Positions 33,311 to 45,500 of a DNA stretch of 64,000 nucleotides are shown piece after piece. Within the stretch, counting starts at the first letter, position 1. The number at the start of each line of letters is the position of its first letter. This stretch comes from Hyperoodon ampullatus (lineage: Eukaryota > Chordata > Mammalia > Artiodactyla > Ziphiidae). The position numbers were made by a program, and so were the translations under genes. A model generated the notes under the pieces. It worked only from the letters and a program-made list of their open reading frames with translations. It did no database searches and was not told where the DNA came from. Location: the NCBI GenBank assembly GCA_949752795.1, contig OX457056.1:179142428-179206427 (forward strand). Reading direction: 5' to 3'.

Positions 33311-34420
33311 TTAGAGGGAGGTAGAAGTCAGAAGGGAGAAGAAAGCAGTGTAAAATTATCCAAGTTCTCCTGTTGTACACTTATCTTTTTAGAAAGGAAT
33401 TTCACTGAGCTCCACCACTTGCCTTGAGAAATCAATGAACATAACATTCCAGCAAAGATTCTACAGAATAATAGGAACAATGCATGGTTCAGAGTAACCC
33501 AGCCACAAGAAAGCCTGAGTTCGGCAGCAATTCGCTTGCATCTACTGACTCTTGATCTTACTGGAAGTGCTACTCCATTAAGGAATTTCTCAGAATGGAG
33601 CTCTTAAAATGAAAAGATTTCTCTCAAAAGGCACAACTCCATGAAGAACAACCGAATAGACAGGACTGAAATTCTGCAAGTTTCCTTTAATTAAAAAATA
33701 TAGTAAATATGAAGACTGTACAAGAAGCCAAATAGGGTAAACAAAAAGCCAAGATACGCTAAATTGAATGCTGACTGTTGGGAAATTGCAGCCAAGTGTT
33801 ACCTTTAATTGTGAAATCCTGTACAAATTTTAAATAACATTTGGCTTTGGGTCAAGGGATCAATCTGGGTTGAAGAGCTCAGTTTACCTTTTCATGCTTC
33901 CTATTTTTGCTATTTCCCAGAAGTTTGAAGAACTGTAGAAGTGTCATGCCTTGGAGAGGACTCTTGAGCAAGATACTAGATATGGCACATTCCTCAACTG
34001 TCTATGAAGGTTAGAAAAGGAAAATAAATGGATCATATTTTAATTTATATTTTGTGACCCAAGCCATATATGGAGGAAGAGAGAAGGATACCCATGACAG
34101 ATTTTACCCATAATCACAGAGCAGAGAGTGAAGAGGAAATCAGGAGGATATGACAGACTGGAGCAAAGCAGTGTTGAAAGTAGACATTAAAGAAGGGAAC
34201 TTGGATTTGTAAAACAGGCAGTGGGAGATCAAGGGACAATTAGAATTAATTCTGCTGAAAAGTGTTCCCAAGTGGGTGGGTTTTGAGTCACATTAAATTT
34301 AAAGGTGGTGTTAGTGATTCCCACTGGGAGAGTTTTTAAGGGACCACTGGGAAGTCTAGCCAGGCATGATGAATATCTGGTCTCTAGCTTTGCCCTTGAA
34401 GATGAAACCATGTTTGTGAA
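33311..34420. other. Unassigned sequence
   Basis: I recognise no gene or repeat family. Open frames are short (under about 90 codons). Confidence 0.5.
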
Positions 34421-34424
34421 GCAT

Positions 34425-34665
34425 CACTTATACTTAGAATAAAATCTATACTCCTGACTATGACCCTTCATAACCCGTCCCTTTCTATTCTTCGAGCTTC
34501 ATCCTATACCATTAAGACACTATTCACGACACTTACACCATATCGGCCTTCTTTCTGTTTCAAAAGCACAGCAATCTGAAATCACATATTGATTCATTTG
34601 TTTGTATCTTGTCACACTCACCTGGAGTTTAAACACCAGTGATTTCCAATTTAACCTGAGCTCTC
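34425..34665 (+). repeat. L2 LINE fragment
   Basis: The order 'cttagaataaaatctatact', 'cataacccgtccctt', 'atcggccttctttctgtttc' matches the L2 3' part (cxtagaataaaatccaaact, ggccttctttctgt). Confidence 0.6.
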
Positions 34666-34669
34666 TCTT

Positions 34670-34925
34670 ATGTCCACTATAAAGTGGTGAATAAAAACAG
34701 AACAGACCATTTTTCTGCCCTCATGCGGTTCACCTTCTAGTTCAGGAAAACAGAAAATGAACAAATAGGGAGATAAGATAATTCTAGATAGGGAAAAGAG
34801 TTAAGAAAATAAATTGGGGTAATGGAGTAGAAAGTGGTTAGGGAGAGCATCTTCTTTGGCTAAGGTGGTCAGAGAAGCTCTCTTTGAGGAGATATTTTAA
34901 CTGACACCTTACTGATAAGTATTTT
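34670..34925 (-). repeat. L2 LINE fragment, antisense
   Basis: Antisense L2 blocks: 'ctgccctcatgcggttcacc', 'ttctagttcaggaaaacaga', 'ggtggtcagagaagctctct' and 'ttgaggagatattttaact'. The switch of strand at about 34665 shows two separate L2 fragments meeting. Confidence 0.6.
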
Positions 34926-34949
34926 TTAATTACCTTCAGTGTGTGTTCA

Positions 34950-35165
34950 GTCATACTTAAAGAGTTTCACACCCATGTCAAAGACTGAACTGGCATCTTC
35001 CTCCCTACCCCAGATTCTTCTCCTGTAAGTCTCAGTAATGTCACTATCCGATTCACCTCCCAACCAGAAATCTTCCATTCCTCCCTTTCCTTCACTTGCA
35101 ACATTTACTTGTCTGCTAAATACTCTTGAGTCTACCTCCAAAATATCTCAGTGATCCTCAACATC
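34950..35165 (+). repeat. L2 LINE fragment
   Basis: 'gtcaaagactgaactggcat', 'cagattcttctcctgtaagt' and 'gagtctacctccaaaatatc' match the middle part of the L2 3' region. Confidence 0.5.
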
Positions 35166-35179
35166 TATTGTCAGGACAT

Positions 35180-35325
35180 AGGACCACAGTACCTGGGCAC
35201 CTGCTCAGTACCCTGTAAGCACCCCAAGGGCAGAAAACATTTCTACTTTCTTCACTACTGTGTCTCCAGGGTCTTGTGTAGTGCCTGGCACAGGATAGGC
35301 TTCAACATATCTTTCTTTTTGACCC
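35180..35325 (+). repeat. L2/MIR-type 3' end
   Basis: 'cccaagggcagaaaacattt', 'ctgtgtctccagggtcttgt', 'agtgcctggcacaggatag' is the conserved L2/MIR 3' end. Confidence 0.6.
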
Positions 35326-35369
35326 AAAGAACAATCTGATTATGGAAATTACCTTAATTGGATTCCTGT

Positions 35370-35800
35370 ATTCTATAGGATAAAAGCTAAACAATTTATG
35401 AACAAACCCCAGCTTGTCCATCTTCACCGTAACAACAACTAGCTCCAGTTACTCTGAACTAGCTGTTTCTATGCATGCCCTACTCTTTCACAATCTGACT
35501 TCTTTTAACTCCTGCTGTGTTGAATGCCTAGTTCATATGAGGGAAAAAAAAATTTATCTGGAGAATGCAATTGAAATACAGTCTCCTTTATGGAGACCTT
35601 CTTGAATCCATAACTGTATTCCCATATCTCTAGCTATTCTAACACCTTTAACTGTGTATTGTCATTATCTTCTTGCAATGCTCTCTCACTTATTGTGAAT
35701 TGCTCAAGAATTTTGATACCTCCCGTTGCTAGCTGCCCAACATTTATCACAGTGCCAGGCACAAAAGTAGGTGTGCAATAAATGCTAACTGAAAAGAGAA
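35370..35800 (+). repeat. L2 LINE fragment with 3' end
   Basis: From 'ataggataaaagctaaacaa' through 'ctttatggagaccttcttga' to 'cacagtgccaggcacaaaag' and 'caataaatgctaactgaaaa', this follows the L2 3' end to its terminus. Confidence 0.65.
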
Positions 35801-36296
35801 CGTAGGCTTCTGCTGCTTTGTTTCTAACAATGAAGGTCATAGACCATTGACCCAGTGGATCTATGCCTTCAATAAATCCTTGGCTAGAGAAACACTAATT
35901 ATTAACAGCTAATAGGAATCAAAATAATCAGCCACATAGTATACCCAAAGGTGTCTTGAATATCTTCATTTGTATGTTGCTTATATGTATAGAGTGATTA
36001 TATTTTTCCATCATTGAGATCAAAGAAAGGTTTCTCAGATCATGTCATAATTAGTTGTGTTACTACACACACACACACCAGCTGGCCTTAATTTATTTTG
36101 GATTTATTTTTTGATATCAAAGACCAAATATTTCCTATATTAAACCATTTCAAAGTAGATTTAAAAGATTAGAGCTAATTTGCTCACTTGTTTTTAAGAA
36201 GCAAGTGTGACTGTCAAATATGATGTTAAGGGCAAAAAAAACCCAACATTATATTCTAATCTAACTTATGACAATCCATGCAAAACTATTTTTTTC

Positions 36297-36675
36297 GGAC
36301 TTCCCTGGTGGCACAGTGGTTAAGAATCCACCTGCCAATGCAGGGAACACGGATTTGATCCCTGGTCAGGGAAGATCCCACATGCCGCAGAGCAACTAAG
36401 CCCATGTGCCACAACTACTGAGCCTGTGCTCTAGAGACTGCGAGCCACAACTACTGAGCCCGTGTGCCACAACTACTGAAGCCCACGCACCACAATAACT
36501 GAAGCCTGTGCGCCTAAAGCCCCTGCTCTGCAACAAGAGAAGCCACCGCAATGAGAAGCCCACGCACTGAAATGAAGAATAGCCCCCACTCGCCGCAACT
36601 AGAGAAAGTCCGAGTGCAGCAATGAAGACACTATGCAGCCAAAAATAAATAAGTTTTTTAAAATCTTTAAAAAAG
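36297..36675 (+). mobile_element. Long CHR-type tRNA-derived SINE, copy 1
   Basis: The head GGACTTCCCTGGTGGCACAG with a B-box-like GATTTGATCCC belongs to the same tRNA-derived family as the short SINE. The body contains several imperfect tandem units of about 20-25 bp (CACAACTACTGAGCC and CACAACTACTGAAGCCC variants). The tail is AAAAATAAATAAG. It is clearly more diverged than the short copies, so older. The flanks 'actatttttttc' and 'actttttttc' may be a decayed duplication. Confidence 0.9.
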
Positions 36676-36789
36676 ACTTTTTTTCAAGCTTATCTTAACC
36701 AACCTAATGCCTTATTTATCTACCATGAAAAAAAACTTACTTATTCTCCAAATAGAAGGGTACTTTAAAACACACACACTATAATAATA

Positions 36790-36860
36790 AAATTTAACTC
36801 CGTGTATGCCAGTTTGTTCATCTCTAAAGTAGGACTAATACCTCATGCATATCAACCTTG
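36790..36860 (+). repeat. MIR SINE, left part, cut by L1-D
   Basis: 'ccagtttgttcatctctaaa', 'gtaggactaatacctcatgc' matches the MIR centre (cagtttcctcatctgtaaaatgg, aataxtacctacctca). It continues at 39082 beyond L1-D. Confidence 0.6.
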
Positions 36861-39080
36861 TTTTTTTTTTTTTATTAGTTTCTGCTTTATAACAAAGTGA
36901 ATCAGTCATACATATACATCTGTTCCCACATCCCCTCCCTCATGCATCTCCCTCCCTCCCACCCTCCCCATCCCACCCCTCCAGGCGGTCACAAAGCACC
37001 GAGCTGATCTCCCTGTGCTCTGCGGCTGCTTCCCGCTATCTATCTACCTTACGTTTGGTAGTGTATATATGTCCATGCCTCTCTTTCCCTTTGTCACAGC
37101 TTACCCTTCCCCTTCCCCATATCCTCAAGTCCATTCTCAAGTAGGTCTGTGTCTTTATTCCCGTTTTACCCGTAGGTTCTTCATAACATTTTTTTTTTTT
37201 AATTCCATATATATGTGTTAGCATACGGTATTTGTCTTTCTCTTTCTGACTTACTTCACTCTGTATGACAGACTCTAGGTCTATCCACCTCATTACAAAT
37301 AGCTCAGTTTCGTTTCTTTTTATGGCTGAGTAATATTCCATTGTATATATGTGCCACATCTTCTTTATCCATTCATCCGATGATGGACACTTAGGTTGTT
37401 TCCAGCTCCGGGCTATTGTGAATAGAGCTGCAATGAACATTTTGGTACATGTCTCTTTTTGAATTATGGTTTTCTCAGGGTATATGCCTAGTAGTGGGAT
37501 TGCTGGGTCATATGGTAGTTCTATTTTTAGTTTTTTAAGGAACCTCCATACTGTTCTCCATAGTGGCTGTACCAATTCACATTCCCACCAGCAGTGCAAG
37601 AGTGTTCCCTTTTCTCCACACCCTCTCCAGCATTTATTGTTTCTAGATTTCTTGATGATGGCCATTCTGACTGGTGTGAGATGATATCTCATTGTAGTTT
37701 TGATTTGCATTTCTCTAATGATTAATGATGTTGAGCATTCTTTCATGTGTTTGTTGGCAGTCTGTATATCTTCTTTGGAGAAATGCCTATTTAAGTCTTC
37801 TGCCCATTTTTGGATTGGGTTGTTTGTTTTTTTGCTATTGAGCTGCATGAGCTGCTTATAAATTTTGGAGATGAATCCTTTGTCAGTTGCTTCATTTGCA
37901 AATATTTTCTCCCATTCTGAGGGTTGTCTTTTGGTCTTGTTTATGGTTTCCTTTGCTGTGCAAAAGCTTTGAAGTTTCATTAGGTCCCATTTGTTTATCT
38001 TTGTTTTTAGTTCCATTTCTCTAGGAGGTGGGTCCAAAAGGATCTTGCTGTGATTTATGTCATAGAGTGTTCTACCTATGTTTTCCTCTAAGAGTTTGAT
38101 AGTTTCTGGCCTTACATTTAGGTCTTTAATCCATTTTGAGCTTATTTTTGTGTATGGTGTTAGGGAATGATCTAATCTCATACTTTTACATGTACCTGTC
38201 CAGTTTTCCCAGCACCACTTATTGAAGAGGCTGTCCTTTCTCCACTGTACATTCCTGCCTCCTTTATCAAAGATAAGTTGGCCATATGTGCGTGGGTTTA
38301 TCTCTGGGCTTTCTATCCTGATCCACTGATCTATCTTTCTGTTTTTATGCCAGTACCACACTGTCTTAATTACTGTAGCTTTGTAGTATAGTCTGAAGTC
38401 AGGCAGCCTGATTCCTCCAGCTCCGTTTTTCGTTCTCAAGATTGCTTTGGCTATTCGGGGTCTTTTGTTTTTCCAAACAAATTTTGAAATTTTTTGTTCT
38501 ACTTCTGTGAAAAATGCCAGTGGTAGTTTGATAGGGATTGCATTGAATCTGTAGATTGCTTTGGGTAGTAGAGTCATTTTCACATTATTGATTCTTCCAA
38601 TCCAGGAGCATGGTATATCTCTCCATCTATTTATATCATCTTTAATTTCTTTCATCAGTGTCTTATAATTTTCTGCATACAGGTCTTTTGTCTCCTTAGG
38701 TAGGTTTATTCCTAGATATTTTATTCTTTTTGTTGCAATGGTAAATGGGAGTGTTTTCTTGATTTCATTTTCAGATTTTTCATCATTAGTGTACAGGAAT
38801 GCCAGAGATTTCTGTGCATTAATTTTGTATCCTGCTACTTTACCAAATTCATTGATTAGCTCTAGTAGTTTTTCGGTAGCATCTTTAGGATTCTCTATGT
38901 ATAGTATCATGTCATCTGCAAACAGTGACAGCTTTACTTCTTCTTTTCCAATTTGGATTCCTTTTATTTCCTTTTCTTCTCTGATTGCTGTGGCTAAAAC
39001 TTCCAAAACTATGTTGAATAAGAGTGGTGAGAGTGGGCAGCCTTGTCTTGTTCCTGATCTTAGTGGAAATGGTTTCAGTC
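36861..39080 (-). mobile_element. L1-D, 5'-truncated L1 with a long open ORF2 end
   Basis: Antisense L1 from the T-run at 36861 (short 3' UTR form) to about 39080, where homology stops in the RT domain just after the QGCPLSPL region. The flanks share ACCTTGTTTTTTT (from 36855 and 39082), the likely duplication. The insertion lies inside a MIR. Few lesions and an open frame for its whole coding length mark it as the youngest L1 here. Confidence 0.93.
37036..39006 (-). pseudogene. L1-D ORF2 C-terminal half, open for 656 codons
   Basis: The frame contains the RT catalytic FADD near its start ([16 protein letters not shown]), the thumb, and the C-terminal domain with the Cys-rich [14 protein letters not shown]. 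It lacks the endonuclease and the first half of RT, so it cannot work alone. The normal stop after HIYGI is lost: GGA-ATT-TAA reads GGA-ATT-AAA after loss of one T (near 37200). The frame therefore runs 54 codons further into the 3' UTR. The nominal first codon is an internal TTG; the frame is open to the truncation point near 39080. No promoter is known. Confidence 0.88.
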
Positions 39081-39081
39081 C

Positions 39082-39180
39082 ACCTTGTTTTTTTAATGAG
39101 GGTTAAGAGAGTTAACATATGTAAAGTATGTTAAAATAGGCCTTAGCACTTATTAAAAAGGCTATATAAATTTTAGCAAT
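39082..39180 (+). repeat. MIR SINE, right part
   Basis: 'aatgagggttaagagagtta', 'acatatgtaaagtatg', 'ccttagcac', and 'ggctatataaattttagc' continue the MIR begun at 36790 (xgaggattaaatgagxtaatxtatgtaaag, then the end). Confidence 0.55.
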
Positions 39181-39440
39181 AATTAATGGTAGCAGTAACA
39201 CTAATCATAGTTGTAAACACTAATGTGTCTCATGCACTATTTGAATTCATTTACATATGCTAATTACAAATGTTAATTATTTTACCAAATTATTTAATCC
39301 TTTCAACAACTTATTGAGGTAGGTATTAATACATGCTCCTTTTCATAAAAGGGGAAAATGAGGCTAAAAGGTGTGAATTAAAGGCACTTTCTGAATTAAA
39401 GACATGAAAAGGCACTTTCTCATAGTTAGAAACAGCTAAA
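39181..39440 (-). repeat. MIR SINE, antisense
   Basis: 'tttaatcctttcaacaactt', 'attgaggtaggtattaatac', 'aaaaggggaaaatgaggcta' match the antisense MIR centre. A short AT-rich stretch interrupts the left part. Confidence 0.55.
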
Positions 39441-40340
39441 ACGATCTCAACCTATGCAAGTTTCTTTCTGGAAGTTTTTGCTTGTCCATCCATTTGCATT
39501 GTCTCTCAGAACAGACAAGACTAGGCTTTTAGAACTGAACCTCCCATTCATTGAAACCTCATTATGCTTATTTGTTTTACTCTCCAAATAATTAATATTA
39601 CATCATAATAACTCCTACAATTAGTAATATGTATGTTATATTTCACATGTATTTTATAATATATATCTATCATATGTAAACATAATTATTACAATAAATA
39701 ACAGAATAAATTGTAATTGTAAAATTTGTAAATAGATATTACATTAGATGGTATAAAATTTTAATTAAAACAATGAGATAAAGATGAAATAATCAATGTT
39801 TACATTTTAATATTTATTTTGTATATTAAATATACAAAAAGATTTTCACACAGTAAATATTCTCATTAATATAAAGTTTTAATAGTGACAATGTGTTTGA
39901 ATATGCATCATTATTTTTGAATAATATTTATTTCACTCTTGGTGATATAGAAATTCAAAAGTCTGGTTCTAAGTTTAGTTCATTTTGATTCTTGGATTAA
40001 TAGCTATAGTATCTGAAAAAGACGGCTCACAAAGATTCATGAATCTAAATGAAAATGTCATCATCGGCTGTGCATACTTAATCATAGTATCATTTTTCAT
40101 TCCAAATAGGGGTTAGTTTTTGCAGAAATTGGACTTTTATATTGAATATTTCCACAATTGTTGAAGTCAATCAGCAGTCCCTACACACTAATATTTCACT
40201 TTGTAATTTTAACACATTTGCTCTACACCCATTGAACTTATATATTTGGAAAATTTCTGAACATGTAAAAATCCCAATTCTGAGTTTTGTATGTATATGC
40301 CAATGTTCAGACATAATAGATTTTATGACTTTATTTCATT
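39441..40340. other. AT-rich unassigned sequence
   Basis: Very AT-rich, with TATA and ATAAT runs at 39590-39900. I recognise no gene or repeat family. Confidence 0.5.
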
Positions 40341-40344
40341 TCTT

Positions 40345-41150
40345 TAATTGGCTTATTAGCTATTTATTTTGTGTTTTTACTGGTTGTTTTGGGGTTTACA
40401 ACATGCATCTTTAACTTAGCACAATCCACCTGCAAGTAACATTATAGCTCTTCACATGTTGTGTAAGAACCTTATGCAGTCCACTTCTATTTTCCCTCTG
40501 CTGGCCTTTCTGCTATTGTCATCATACATTCTACTTCTACACGTTATAAACTACACAACACATTGCTTTGCTTTAAATAGTCAATTATCTTATAAAGAGA
40601 TTTTTTTTTTTTTGCGGTACACGGGCCTCTCACTGTTGCGGCCCCTCCCGCTGTGGAGCACAGGCTCCGGACGCGCAGGCCCAGCGGCCATGGCTCATGG
40701 GCCCAGCCGCTCCGCGGCATGTGGGATCCTCCCGGACCGGGGCACGAACCTGTGTCCCCTGCATCGGCAGGCGGACTCCCAACCACTGCGCCACCAGGGA
40801 AGCCCAAGAGATTTTTATAAAAGAAAATTGTTTTATGTTTATCCATATATTTGACCATTTCCAGTGGTATTCATTATTTTATGTAGATCTGATTTCCATC
40901 TTATATAATTTTTTCCTTCTGTCCGAAGGACTTCCTTTAATATTTCTTATACTGTAGGTCTGCTACTCATAAATTCTTTCAGCTTCTTTATGCCCCCCAA
41001 AAATCTTTATTGTACCTTCATCAATGCAGACTATCTTATTGGGCATGGAATTCTAGGTTGATGTTTGTTTATTTGTTTGTTTTTTCAGTTCTTTAAAGAT
41101 TTTTCTCCACTGTCATCTACCTTAAGTTATTTATAAAGAGAAGCCTATTG
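40345..41150 (-). repeat. Ancient L1, ORF1 end and inter-ORF region, antisense
   Basis: Antisense matches to old L1: 'tttacaacatgcatctttaa' in the inter-ORF part, 'catggaattctaggttgatg' and 'ttctccactgtcatctacct' at the ORF1 end. SINE copy 6 splits it. It is much older than L1-A to L1-E. Confidence 0.55.
40606..40805 (-). mobile_element. Cetacean tRNA-derived SINE copy 6
   Basis: Antisense full-length copy. The duplication AAGAGATTTTT flanks it at 40595-40605 and 40806-40816. Confidence 0.95.
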
Positions 41151-41164
41151 TATTTTTTTCCTTT

Positions 41165-41505
41165 TTTTAAGATTCATGTTTTTGTGTCTTATCTAAGAAA
41201 TTGTTGCCTGATGTAGGTCACTAAAATATAGGTGTAAACACTACACCTATATACATTTTGGAAGAAAAAATGGGAGAAAATTTTGTGACCTGAATTTCCT
41301 TTGCCTCTCAAGCCACTACTAGTCAGATAAATTAGGAGAAGGTATTAGTAACACAAATATCTTTATCCAGAATATATAAAGAATATTTAAATCTAAATAA
41401 AACAAGCAAATATAAAAGGAAGAATTTAAAAAATCAGGACAAAGATACTAACAGAAATTTTACCAAAGAAGATATATGAATAGTAAATAAGCAAGAGAAC
41501 TGATT
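41165..41505. repeat. Ancient L1 pieces in opposite orientations
   Basis: 41165-41225 resembles antisense ORF2 C-terminal sequence ('gtcttatctaagaaattgtt'). 41262-41505 resembles sense ORF2 sequence ('aatgggagaaaattttgtga', 'tatccagaatatataaagaa'). Between them lies a hairpin, ATAGGTGT-aaacact-ACACCTAT, at about 41227-41250. Confidence 0.4.
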
Positions 41506-41624
41506 AAGTGTCATTAAACATTAGGAAGAGCCTCATCCACCAGAGGGCAGACAGCAGAAGCAAGGACAACAACAATCCTGCACTCTGCAGAACAAAAAAC
41601 CACATTCACAGAAAGATAGACAAG

Positions 41625-42518
41625 ATGAAAAGGCAGAGGGCTATGTACCAGATGAAGGAACAAGATAAAACCCCAGAAAAACAACTAAATGAAGTGGAGA
41701 TAGGCAACCTTCTAGAAAAAGAATTCAGAATAATGATAGTGGAGATGATCCAGGACCCCAGAAAAAGAATGGAGGCAAAGATTGAGAAGATGCAAGAAAT
41801 GTTTAACAATGATCTAGAAGAATTAAAGAACAAACAAACAGAGATGAACAATACAATAACTGATATGAAAAAGACACTAGAAGGAATCAACAGCAGAATA
41901 ACAGAGGCAGAAGAACAGATAAGTGACCTGGAAGACAGAATGGTGGAATTCAATGCTATGGAACAGAATAAAGAAAAAATAATGAAAAGAAATGAAGACA
42001 GCCTAAGAGACCTCTGGGGCAACACCAAATGCAACAACATTCGCATAATAGGGGTCTCAGAAGGAGAAGAGAGAGAGAAAGGACCCAAAAAAATACTCGA
42101 AGAGATTATAGTCAAAAACTTCCCTAACATGGGAAAGGAAATAGCCACCCAAGTCCAGAAAGTGCAGAGAGTCCCATACAGGATAAACCCAAGGAGAAAC
42201 ACACAGAGACACAGAGTAATCAAATTGGCAAAAATTAAAGACAAAGTATTGAAAGCAGAAAGGGAAAATGACAAATAACATACAAGGAAACTCCCATAAG
42301 GTTAACAGCTGATTTTTCAGCAGAAACTCTACAAGCCAGAAGGGAGTGGCATAATTTACTTAAAGTGATGAAAGAACCTACAACCAAGATTACTCTACCC
42401 AGCAAGGATCTCATTCAGACTTGATGGAGAATTCAAAAGCTTTACAAACAAGCAAAAGCCAAGAGAATTCAGCACCACCAAACCAGCTTTACAACAAATG
42501 CTAAAGGAACTTCTCTAA
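41625..42518 (+). pseudogene. L1-E ORF1 remnant
   Basis: The start at 41625 gives MKRQRAMYQMKEQDKTPE. The frame stays open through the coiled coil and RRM (NIRIIGVSEGEERE, RVPYRINPRRN) to 42278, where it shifts ('gaaaatgacaaataac'). The C-terminal domain follows in other frames, to TAA at 42516-42518. An upstream in-frame extension to 41508 is 5' UTR. About 218 of 298 codons are intact. Confidence 0.9.
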
Positions 42519-42576
42519 GTGGGAAACACAAGAGAAGAAAAGGACCTACAAAAACAAACCCCAAACAATTAACAAA

Positions 42577-45500
42577 ATGGCAATAGGAACATATATATCA
42601 ATAATTACCTTAAACATGAATGGATTAAATGCTCCAACCAAAAGACACAGGCTTGCTGAATGGATACAAAAATAAGACCCATATATACGCTGTCTACAAG
42701 AGACCCACTTCAGACCTAGAGACACATTCAGACTGAAAGTGAGGGGATGGAAAAAGATATTCCATGCAAATGGAAATCAAAAGAAAACTGGAGTAGCAAT
42801 ACTCATGTCAGATAAAATAGACTTTAAAATAAAGAATGTTACAAGAGACAAGGAAGGACACTACGTAATGATCAACGGATCAATCCGAGAAGAAGATATA
42901 ACAATTATAAATATATATGCACCCAACATAGAAGCACCTCAATACATAAGGCAACTGCTAACAGCTATAAAAGAGGAAATCGACAGTAACACAGTAATAG
43001 TGGGGGACTTTAACACCTCACTTACACTAATGGACAGATCATCCAAACAGAAAATTAACAAGGAAACACAAGCTTTAAATGACACTCTAGACCAGACAGC
43101 TTTAATTGATATTTTTAGGACATTCCATCCAAACACAGCAGATTACACTTTCTTCTCCAGTGTGCACAGAACATTCTCCAGGATAGATCACATCTCGGGT
43201 CACAAATCAAGCCTCAGTAAATTTAAGAAAATTGAAATCATATCAAGCATCTTTTCTGACCACAACTCTATGAGATTAGAAATCAATTACAGGGGAAAAA
43301 AACGTAAAAAACACAAACATATGGAGGCTAAGCACTACGTTACTAAATAACCAAGAGATCACTGAAGAAATCAAAGAGGAAATCAAAATATACCTAGAAA
43401 CAAATGACAATGGAGACACGACCCAAACCCTATGGGATGCAGCAAAAGCAGTTCTAAGAGTGAAGTTTATAGCAATACAAGACGACCTCAAGAAACAAGA
43501 AAAATCTCAAATAAACAATCTAACCTTACACCTAAAGAGAAAAAAGAACAAACAAAACCCAAAGTTAGCAGAAGGAAAGAAATTATAAAGATCAGAGCAG
43601 AAATAAATGAAATAGAAACAAAGAAAACAATAGCAAAAATCAATAAAAGTAAAAGCTGGTTCTAAACAAAGAAAACAATAGCAAAAATCCATAAAAGTAA
43701 AAGCTGGTTCTTTGAGAAGATAAACAAAATTGATAAACAATTAGCCAGACTCATCAAGAAAAAGAGAGAGACAACTCAAATCAATAAAATTAGAAATGAA
43801 AAAGGAGAAGTTACAACAGACACCGCAGAAATACAAAGCATCCTAAGAGACTACTAAAAGCAACTCTATGCCAATAAAATGGACAACCTGGAAGAAATGG
43901 ACAGATTCTTAGAAAGGTATAAGCTTCCAAGACTGAACCAGGAAGAAACAGAAAATATGAACAGACCAATCACATGTAATGAAATTGAAACTGATTAAAA
44001 ATCTTCCAACAAAGAAAAGTCCAGGACCAGATGGCTTCACAGGTGAATTCTATCAAACATTTAGAGAAGAGATAACACCCATCCTTCTCAAACTCTTCCA
44101 AAAATTTCAGAGGAAGGAACCTCCCAAACTCATTCTATGAGGCCACCATCACCCTGATACCAAAACCAGACAAAGGTACTACAAAAAAAAATTACAGACC
44201 AATATCACCGATGAACATAGATGCAAAAATTCTCAACAGAATACTAGCAAACAGAATCCAACAACACATTAAAAGGATCATACACCATGATCAAGTGGGA
44301 TTTATCCCAGAGATGCAAGGATTCTTCAATATATGCAAATCAATCAATGTGATACACCATATTAACAAATTGAAGAATAAAAACCATATGATCATCTCAA
44401 TAGATGCAGAAAAAGCTTTTTACAAAATTCAACACCCATTTATGATAAAAACTCTCCAGAAAGTGGGCATAGAGGGAACCTACATCAACATAATAAGGGC
44501 CATATATGACAAACCCACAGCAAACATCATTCTCAATGGTGAAAAACTGAAAGCATTTCCACTAAGATCAGGAACAAGACAAGGATGTCCACTCTCACCC
44601 CTATTATTCAACATAGTTTTGGAAGTCCTAGCCATGGCAATCAGAGAAGAAAAAGAAATAAAAGGAATACAAATTGGAAAAGAAGAAGTAAAACTGTCAC
44701 TGTTTGCAGATGACATGATACTACACATAGAGAATCCTAAAGATGCCACCAGAAAACTACTAGAGCTAACAATGAATTTGGTAAAGTTGCAGGATACTAA
44801 AGTAATGCACAGAAATCTCTTGCATTCCTATACACTAGTGATGAAAAATCTGAAAGAGAATTTAAGGAAACACTCCCATTTACCATTGCAACAAAAAGAG
44901 TAAAATACATAGGAATAAAACTACTTAGGGAGACAAAAGACCTATGTGCAGAAAACTATAAAACACTGATGAAAGAAATTAAAGATGATACCAACAGATG
45001 GAGAGATATACCATTTTCTTGAATTAGAAGAATCAATATTGTGAAAATGGTTATACTACTGAAAGGAATCTCCAAATTCAATGCAATCCCTATCAAATTA
45101 CCAATGGCAGTTTTTACAGAACTAGAACAAAAATCTGAAAATTTGCATGGAGACACAAAAGACCCCGAATAGCCAAAGCAGTCTTGAGGGAAAAAATAGA
45201 GCTGGAGGAATGAGACTCCCTGACTTTAGACTCTACTACAAAGCTACAGTAATCAAGGCAATATGGTACTGGCAGAAAAAGAGAAATATAGATCAATGGA
45301 ACAGGATAGAAAGCCCAGAGATAAGCCCACACACCTATGGTCAGCTAATCTATGACAAAGGAGGCAAGGATATACAATGGAGAAAAGATAGTCTCTTCAA
45401 TAAGTGGTACTGGGAAAACTGGACAGCTACATGTAAAAGAATGAAATCAGAAAACTCCCTAACACCATACACAAAAATAAACTCAAAATGGATTCGAGAC

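Noticed and set aside
36297..36675. CRISPR-like array from the regular CACAACTACTGA units
   Set aside because: The units are imperfect tandem repeats without unique spacers, inside a SINE with a tRNA-like head in a mammalian genome.
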